Positions 58,001-64,000 of a stretch of 64,000 bases of DNA are shown here, piece after piece. The stretch is from Xanthostigma xanthostigma (lineage: Eukaryota; Arthropoda; Insecta; Raphidioptera; Raphidiidae): positions 34,035,108 through 34,099,107 of the forward strand of contig OY754467.1 of the NCBI GenBank assembly GCA_963575645.1, given 5' to 3'. Positions within the stretch are counted from its first letter, which is position 1; every line of letters starts with the position of its first letter. A program made the position numbers and the translations under genes. A model generated the notes under the pieces. It was not told the DNA's origin and did not search any database. It worked only from the letters and a program-made list of their open reading frames with translations.

Positions 58001-58627
58001 GCTGTCATTCGTGTGGTTACGTATAGCCTCAAAGCTGCTTGCTTGAATATAATTAATTAATGTATTTAATAAGCGTACTTACGACCGAGGTATGAAGAAA
58101 AATAGTAGTGCATGAATAAAAAATAGAGAATAGTTACTTCTTACCACAACAAATTTATTAGTGGATGTACATTTCGAGAGCTAAAAAGTACGTACTTCCT
58201 GCATCAGTGCGTGTAATCCCACCAATGCATAACTGTTAGACTTGCTGCCTTAAAATTTATGCCGGGAGTACGTAGGTACTTTCGATCGAGGTATAAAGAA
58301 ACTTTGTCTTTCGAATTGGTAATTGAGTTGAAGTTTAAGAAAAAAGTAAGTTATCTTCTAATATGAAGAAAACATTTACGATACTAACAACAAAACAAAA
58401 ATCCTTTTTTTTATTAGCCAGGTGGGTTAGATAATATGAATTTCGATATGGATGCAAGTGCACCGGATATGGATAAAAGACCTGAGCATCAACGTCCACT
58501 TTTATATAAGAATTCGCCTGATGGCGGGGCGTTTCTTGCCGCTCAACCAATTCCACGTTGCGGCGCGTTTTGTTATTTGGCCGTTGTCAGCAGATCGGTG
58601 ACAGCTGATTCATCCAACTCGCCATAA
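55054..58627 (+). CDS. DUF4485-like protein, three exons, 160 aa
   Basis: Exons 55054-55144, 56800-56981 and 58418-58627 (TAA). Introns are GT-AG and join in phases 1 and 0. The first two exons give about 90 residues with the DUF4485 pattern: an N-terminal helix (DLNYDCNYNMFLCKTMLSNL), RQKVVRWMRKL, RNDFMYYLVLNVQNCELQAP, then PFTENPPSGALP. DUF4485 occurs at the N-terminus of centrosomal CEP112 and related proteins. The C-terminal 70 residues (PGGLDNMNFDMDASAPDMDK..., a Pro/Ser tail) are unrecognised. There is no coiled coil, unlike CEP112, so this is a short DUF4485 protein. Intron 1 holds a THAP-domain fragment and Helitron DNA; intron 2 is repeat-rich. The proximity (155 bp) to the upstream coiled-coil gene suggests a shared promoter region or readthrough. 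Confidence 0.75.
55390..55551 (+). pseudogene. THAP zinc-finger fragment in intron 1 of the DUF4485 gene
   Basis: The plus strand encodes MGKKLSNRKCCVFNCKDTPT, then PELQFRRFPWFSYELEREKN, and stops after 53 residues. C-x(4)-C at the start and FRRFP match the first half of the THAP C2CH finger. The second Cys/His pair is missing. Probably a relic of a THAP-containing transposon (P-element-like) or a domesticated gene's first exon ending at a cryptic donor (GG|GTAATT). Confidence 0.55.
55918..56250. mobile_element. CACACGAGG-family element, copy 4 (truncated)
   Basis: Starts AGACCGCTGCACACGAGGCT, contains GAGCAAGAACTAATCAGAAA and GACAATAAACGTTCACTTTT, and is cut off where the Helitron-like element begins. 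Confidence 0.62.
56261..56770 (+). mobile_element. Helitron-like element, copy C, with an internal ~160-bp tandem duplication
   Basis: The segment starting ATCTTGTGTCACAATTTTGG is present twice (about 56264 and 56428). The 3' end has the hairpin CCCGGACGAAACCGGG, then GGACCGCTAG before a T. It ends about 30 bp upstream of the exon 2 acceptor of the DUF4485 gene. Confidence 0.7.
57020..58320. repeat. Intron 2 repeats of the DUF4485 gene
   Basis: AGTATATTACACCACAAGAG, CGATCGAAAGTAC, GGTATGAAGAAAAATAG and other blocks recur within the intron and at 53740-54290. The arrangement is partly inverted (TTTCGATCGAGGTAT occurs in both orientations). No exon seen. Confidence 0.5.
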
Positions 58628-59638
58628 AAGTATGAATCCTTTTTATCACCGATTAATTTTGATTGTGAGACTCGATTTTTTCTTAACACACCAATATTAT
58701 TCAATTGTAATTTTACAGAATAACAACAATGGTACTTTGCTGAAGATTTTGGTTGTCATTGAAGAATTTAAATGTTATAATAAAATTACGTTTAAAATTT
58801 ATGTTCCACTCTGTACTAATATTAAACTTGTACTATATTGCTGTTTTTGCCTAAAAAATACAAATATTTGAGTCCTTTTATATTGCCCAAACTTGTAAAG
58901 TTCGTTTGTTGGTGCAGTTCTGAACTAGTTGGGACTACAGAACTCCTCGAACTGTCAAAATTACGCATTTGTTGGCCAAATTCTTGAACTCAGACTTGGT
59001 TCAAACAGTTCCAGGTCTGGTTGATCTGATGTACTCTCGTATAGAAAGCTACCTACTCCTATAAATTATTATTACATAATTGTAAAATTTCATTCGAATC
59101 GATGTAAATATGGCGGAGTTTTAAGCCTGTGGCCTGCGGATAGACAGACAGACGAAGGAAGGGACGGACATGACAAAATTATAAAGGGTTTCGTTTTTCG
59201 CCATTTGGTTACGGAACCCTAAAAATGTAGCCCCAATTACAAGTGTCTTTTAGTTATCAATGACAATTCGTATAAAGATACTTATGACCTTAGATTCTAG
59301 GTGTAAATGAAATTAATAAATCTTTTTAATTGTTAGTAACTTTTTTTTAATAATATACATTTTGTTTGTCGATTTTTCAATGTGTTAACAATGTATAATA
59401 TACTTATATTGTTAGTTCATAAATTCAATGGAAACGATTTATTTATTAGATTAAAATCAATGGTGTCTGGTACAATACCAAAAATATTTTCTTCAGATTC
59501 ACGTCTTGTTCAGTTACAACTTACAAGCCATAGAGTTAATTGTTCTATGGTTGCATAGTTTTTAATCCGAGTTTATTTTTCAATTATTAAATTAGGAAAT
59601 GAGCAGTTAATTTGTTCTGCATCAAACGATTATTATGT
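58628..59638. other. Intergenic DNA between two convergent genes
   Basis: No exon seen. TTTTCGCCATTTGGTTACGG then AACCCTAAAA (about 59197-59225) is a recurring repeat end, also at 53345. TTTATT at 59438-59443 is an AATAAA on the minus strand, about 195 nt after the carboxypeptidase stop. Confidence 0.5.
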
Positions 59639-62358
59639 TCATCGTGACATATTTGTAAGAAATTTAGCAACAGCTTGTAAACCGTTCCATATTTCATTTA
59701 CAGTTGGTTGTATTTTATTTGGAGGCAGTTCAAACCCAGTCGGGCCACCTTCGGGTAACTCAATACAATAAACAAACGGAACGCCGAGAACTCCTTTAAA
59801 CCAGTCATCACTTCCTCCTCCAGCTACGTACATATCTTGCCCAGGTGAACCGACATAGTATTTGTAACCAGTTGCCTTATTCATAATATTAGCGACACAT
59901 TTCAACGACTCTATATCTTCCGGTAAATCTTTCGTGTATCCCCAGGAATGATAAATATTCGTACCGAAACTGTGAAAAGTTAGGTAAAGTTGAATCTTCG
60001 GAACGGACAATCCAAGGTCACGCAGTGCGCTCGATTCTGGTTCAGAAAATGGCTCCGGGCCGGCGTACGTCTCATCGCACGGATATGTCGGGTCTCCTGA
60101 TATGGATGGACTATTGAGTTCGGACAGCCATTGAAAATCGAAGTTTCTGTTCAAATCGATTCCGTAACAGCCATCGGAATCGTTGAGCGGAACGCGCGTC
60201 TTACGCCATAGGCGATCCTTCAAATATAAAGCAATTAATTTAACAAATTTTAATAAGCCACTATATGTTAAACGAGAATCACTCAGATTGTTTACTTAGA
60301 GGAGACAGTTACTTTTAAAAATATAGTGTAAAGTTCACTTAACGTCACTCGATATAACGACAAACTCCTTAAAACGTCGAAATTACTTAGCTCTAATTGG
60401 TTTACCTTTTTTCTCATGCAATGATACACTCTAAATAACGACACACCCATTCTAAATAACGACAACAATACGTCATCATTAAGCAATAAACAGCACTTGT
60501 TTGTTATTTTGTTGCTTTGTTGTCGGCATCATGCGTACCGAAGATTCTAATAAATTCGTTCTTTTGTTTGTTGGGATTATCTTTCATATGTTTAGCTCAG
60601 CTGCTTATCGATAAGTTATCATATTTTTAGTTGCCCACAAACTTGCAAACTGTGAACATTGCGAGTAAAAGAAACTCTTTGTGTATTGACGAAAAAGTTT
60701 TATTAATACGCGCAATAGATGCGGGAGAAAAGATAAGTGATGTTGGAAGACGCTTTGGATTCAGTCGCTCGACCAAATCGACAATATGGAAGAACAAAGA
60801 AAAAAATTCTAGAAGCAGAAGAGGATGGATAATTATTATAGTAAAAAAATTCCAGCCAATTGGGCGACGGGACCATTCCAACTTCAAAACTGTTGACATT
60901 TGATTAAAATAAAGAAAATACAATATCTTATATCGCGTGAGGTGACGCGGGTAATGGCTAGTATTCAATATGATATTTGCTAATCGTTGCCATGGTTACC
61001 TATATAATATGTTCCACGTCATGTAAATATTAATCAAAACATGCCGAACTTGTTTATTTCTGATAGATCCATAAAACAAAAGAGGGGCTTATTTTTTTTT
61101 ATTTTCAAAATATTTCCGAAACTATAAAGTTTAGAAAAAAAATTTTTTAACGAAACTTTCTTGAAAAAATAAATAAAAGTATACCATTATTATATAAAAA
61201 ACACCGTTATAGCAAATATCTCTTCTGCGCATACGCCGATTTTCCCCAAAAACAATAGGGCTCTTCATATTTGCATACCAAACATCCTCCCAAAATTTGG
61301 TTTCGAACCGCTCATCCGTTTGACCTGTATCGTGTTCACAGAGAAACAGACGCACAGAGATTTTCCAAAAATATGTTTTTTGGATTCAGGGGACCTCAAA
61401 ACGGAAAGATATTGTAAAAATTTTGAAAAGTGATTTTTGACCTAAACTAGTACCATTCCACTTGTGGGTTGGAATGGTAAAATATTAATGGATTATTTCT
61501 TCTCTCCGGTTAACGACAACTCTCAATAGCGCCACAAAGTGCACAGTCCCTTCACAAAATAATTATCTCAACCGCCGGTAAGTAAATACAACATTATTTT
61601 TATCTTAAGTGGAGAATTAATTTGACAAAGTTTTTGTCAGTTAAATTTGATTGATAAGCCTCATTAATTGTTGCTTTTATATCCTACAAAACTGCATTTC
61701 TTAGAAAAAGACGAGTGCTTTTCTCTCATACTGGATGTTATTATCATTATTCATTACGTTGTATTAAATGATATAGGGAATGCTAGGTCCATTTATATAT
61801 TTTACGTCTTTGGTGTGAACTAATATGGGAAATGCTAGGTCCCTCTCCGATCACTACTTACGTGCGTGTGACTGTATTCATAACCATCGGGATTCAGTAC
61901 TGGAATAATATACCAATCAAATTTAGTAACACAAAGATCGGTAAACGCAGTTGCGTTATCCAAAAGTTGGTGCGTTATATAGAGGGCAGTAGCTGGGGCA
62001 ATCCATTCCCGTGCATGTATGCCAGCATCAATTACAATAGCCGGCCGTTCTTCTTCGTTATGCGTTGCTTTGAACGTTATCTTTATCATTTTTATTAACC
62101 TGCCTTCAAATGTTCTGCCAATTGAGGATACTTTTGCACTCTCTGGATACTCTTGTTGCAACTGATCTAAATAATTCACTATCTACAAATTAAAAAATAA
62201 ATCATAGACGGGCAATGAAGTTATGGCTGCTGGATTCATTCTTTTTCAAAATATATTTTCATTGATTTCATTGTTTTATTACCTCGTGGTATCTGTGATA
62301 TTTCTGAAATGAAATTTTATTTCTTTGTTGTGATAAATCTTCAAAGATTTTGTGGGAT
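59639..62358 (-). CDS. Zinc carboxypeptidase (M14A, B-type), three 3' exons, partial
   Basis: Minus-strand exons are 62358-62283, 62182-61862 and 60217-59639 (TGA), with GT-AG introns. The first exon gives KYHRYHE before IVNYLDQLQQEYPESAKVSS. All M14 landmarks follow: zinc ligands His and Glu in DAGIHAREW, the FDWYIIPVLNPDGYEY core, DRLWRKTR with the substrate-binding Arg, NRNFDF, a third zinc-ligand His in LTFHSF, MYVAGGGSDDW (Tyr-248 equivalent), and IEL with the catalytic Glu. The residue equal to CPA-255 is Asp (GGS-D-D-W), as in carboxypeptidase B, which favours C-terminal Lys/Arg. The signal peptide, propeptide and N-terminus are not found and probably lie beyond 64000. A digestive or secreted role is likely from the family. 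Confidence 0.92.
60324..61552 (+). mobile_element. Decayed Tigger-like element with transposase N-terminal remnant
   Basis: The left end AGTGTAAAGTTCACTTAACG and the right-end block with AACGACAACTCTCAATAGCG resemble the TIR regions of 52927-53288. At about 60661-60835 the plus strand encodes SKRNSLCIDEKVLLIRAIDA then GEKISDVGRRFGFSRSTKST and IWKNKEK, the CENP-B/psq-type helix-turn-helix of pogo/Tigger transposases. The rest is replaced by the repeat at 60868-61480. It lies in a carboxypeptidase intron. Confidence 0.78.
60868..61480. repeat. Interspersed repeat, GACCATTCC family, copy 2
   Basis: Starts GGGACCATTCCAACTTC and ends with the hairpin TACCATTCCACTTGTGGGTT then GGAATGGTAA, as in 5743-6440. 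Inserted into the Tigger remnant. Confidence 0.65.
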
Positions 62359-63268
62359 CTGTATAGAAAAATATAGAAAATTAATTAATCTAATCAATTT
62401 AGACCGCACACATTAATCCAGCATGAACCACAAAGACTAGCACACAAGAGCTCGAATTAAGCATAGACACTAACCATAATTGGTATGTTGGTGGCCAATC
62501 CGCAACCATGTATCTCTTTTAGTTTCGAAGATATAGTAAATTTTAACTGTTTAAATTTTTATACATTTTAAACCGCCATAGCGTTTAAACTAATAGACAT
62601 ACAAATTTGCGCTTAGGCCTAATCGATTCAGCGTACTTTTTTCTATGACATGTTGATATTAAGCATATCAAAGATGTTTATATAATTTCCTAAATATCGT
62701 AAATTGATAATATAGAAAATAGATAATATAGAAAATAGATAATATGGCCCGCAATATCATATGAGCTTGACATGCCTGGTCTAAACTAATAGAGATACGA
62801 ATTTTTTCTATAAGACACATCAATATTAAGCATATCGGGGATGTTTATATATTTTCGTAAATATCGTAAATCGTTTCAATGTTTTCATGCGTTTTGCAAA
62901 TATGCTACTTTTTAAGACACTAAACGATTTTTGACCTGTTACTCATATATATTAACCGAACTTATAGAAAAAATCAAGCTGATTCGATTCCGACAATTCA
63001 AAACCCTGTGTCACTTTTAGTTTCGGAGATATGAGCGTTTATTTATATCTTTATATCGACGTTCTTTTTAGTGACATTGTTTTGTGTAATACTGAGCAAA
63101 ATTAATAGAATTTAAATAATTAAATTTTAAAACCCTGAGGAGTGTTTATGGCTTTTCGAGCTCATAGTGCAGGGCATAGTGGCGCATTCGTTTGCAAAAT
63201 TCGTTTGGTTCGTAAATTTTTTTTTAAATGTCCAGGAGGCTCTCCTGATTATAACAGTGTAACATGAC
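62359..63268. other. No exon recognised; repeat fragments
   Basis: CTCGAATTAAGCATAGACAC and TAACCATAATTGGTATGTTG (62450-62490) match 42053-42095. Two AATATGG/AGAAAATAGATAAT-type direct repeats near 62710-62750. Upstream exons of the carboxypeptidase were looked for on the minus strand and not found. Confidence 0.45.
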
Positions 63269-64000
63269 ACTCAATATCTGTTGCCGTTATTGTTTAAACA
63301 ACGAAAAATTGAAAATATTGCAAAATAATTTTTTTTGCAATAAATAATTTTTTTATATATTTTTCAGACTATTTTGAATCGAAAAAGTCCTTACACTCAT
63401 TATCGTATCTTCAACCGGTGAATTTTTATGAATTTTTAAAAATTAAAAATCGTTGTGATTTTCTTGAATTAAATAGTACACCTGAAAAAAAATACCGTGA
63501 TTTCTATTTTTTTATTAAATATTTAAACTTTAATAAAAAAAATGGCGTAATCAGATTTCAAATATTTTATTAATTATTATGTTTATTATTCATAATAACA
63601 ATATGCAATAATTTGTCGAAGCGTACCATCTGCCTCTCTCTTACTAATGTCATACATAGGACTGGGAGTGAGATGACAATACTACTATCCTTAAAGTGCA
63701 TGCGCGTAAAGACCATATTGTTATTATGAATAATAAACATACTAATTAATAAAATATTTGAAATCTGATTACGCCATTTTTTTTTATTAAAGTTTAAATA
63801 TCACGATTTACAACGATTTTTAATTTTTAAAAATTCATAAAAATTCACCGGTTGAAGATACGATAATGAGTGTAAGGACTTTTTCGATTCAAAATAGTCT
63901 GAAAAATATATAAAAAAATTATTTATTGCAAAAAAAATTATTTTGCAATATTTTCAATTTTTCGTTGTTTAATAAACAATAACGGCAACAGATATTGAGT
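63269..64000. mobile_element. Third long foldback, running off the window edge
   Basis: The left arm 63269 to about 63605 (ACTCAATATCTGTTGCCGTT...) is repeated inverted from about 63713 to 64000, around a loop of about 107 nt. It lacks the CATCCG motifs and the AAAGC termini of the other two. Its outer boundary may lie beyond the window. Confidence 0.75.

Noticed and set aside
58632-58871. 79-aa frame after the DUF4485 gene
   Set aside because: AT-rich 3' flank with no domain and no splice evidence; probably 3' UTR.

Overview
The window looks like intron-bearing, AT-rich nuclear DNA from an arthropod, most likely an insect. Several animal genes with GT-AG introns can be assembled: the end of mitochondrial ribosomal protein L12, Axin, a CEP20/FOPNL homologue, a DUF4485-type protein and a secreted-type zinc carboxypeptidase. 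The intergenic DNA and introns are packed with transposable elements of kinds common in insect genomes (hAT and Tigger MITEs, Helitron-like elements, a Penelope-like element, a truncated LINE). The order cannot be fixed; a hemipteran would fit but is a guess.

Layout. 1-0.8 kb: last exon of mRpL12 (+). 1.3-3.7 kb: a three-exon gene of unknown function on the minus strand, convergent with mRpL12. 3.9-25.8 kb: gene-poor and repeat-rich, with a 5'-truncated LINE split by a hAT MITE, several TSD-flanked hAT elements, Helitron-like elements, a Harbinger-like element, and a Penelope-like element (23.2-25.6 kb) interrupted by a 1.2 kb foldback. 25.9-35.9 kb: Axin in ten exons encoding 893 aa (RGS, GSK3-binding helix, beta-catenin-binding motif, DIX), with TEs in its introns. 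36-42.8 kb: gene-free, foldback MITEs. 42.8-45.1 kb: CEP20/FOPNL in three exons. 45.2-50.6 kb: repeats, including a second copy of the 1.2 kb foldback. 50.6-54.9 kb: a five-exon coiled-coil protein of 377 aa. 55.1-58.6 kb: a three-exon DUF4485-like protein of 160 aa. 59.6-62.4 kb: three 3' exons of a carboxypeptidase with B-type specificity residue (minus). 63.3-64 kb: a third, unrelated long foldback running off the window edge.

How the genes relate. Axin is the scaffold of the Wnt/beta-catenin destruction complex. CEP20 is a centriolar satellite/basal body protein, and DUF4485 occurs in centrosomal CEP112; with the coiled-coil gene between them, 42.8-58.6 kb may be a loose cluster of centrosome or cilium genes on one strand, which is inference only. 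mRpL12 and the carboxypeptidase are unrelated.

The most unusual content is a family of long near-perfect foldback elements (24129-25337 and 49134-50321). The two copies have diverged from each other but share termini and an ordered set of CATCCG-containing motifs. Both sit exactly at the centre of what would otherwise be a perfect AAAGCTTT-centred palindrome. In one case the interrupted host reading frame shows that this palindrome existed before insertion. Second is a 24-bp perfect palindrome flanked by an 8-bp direct repeat (52412-52451) that looks like a hAT element reduced to its two ends.
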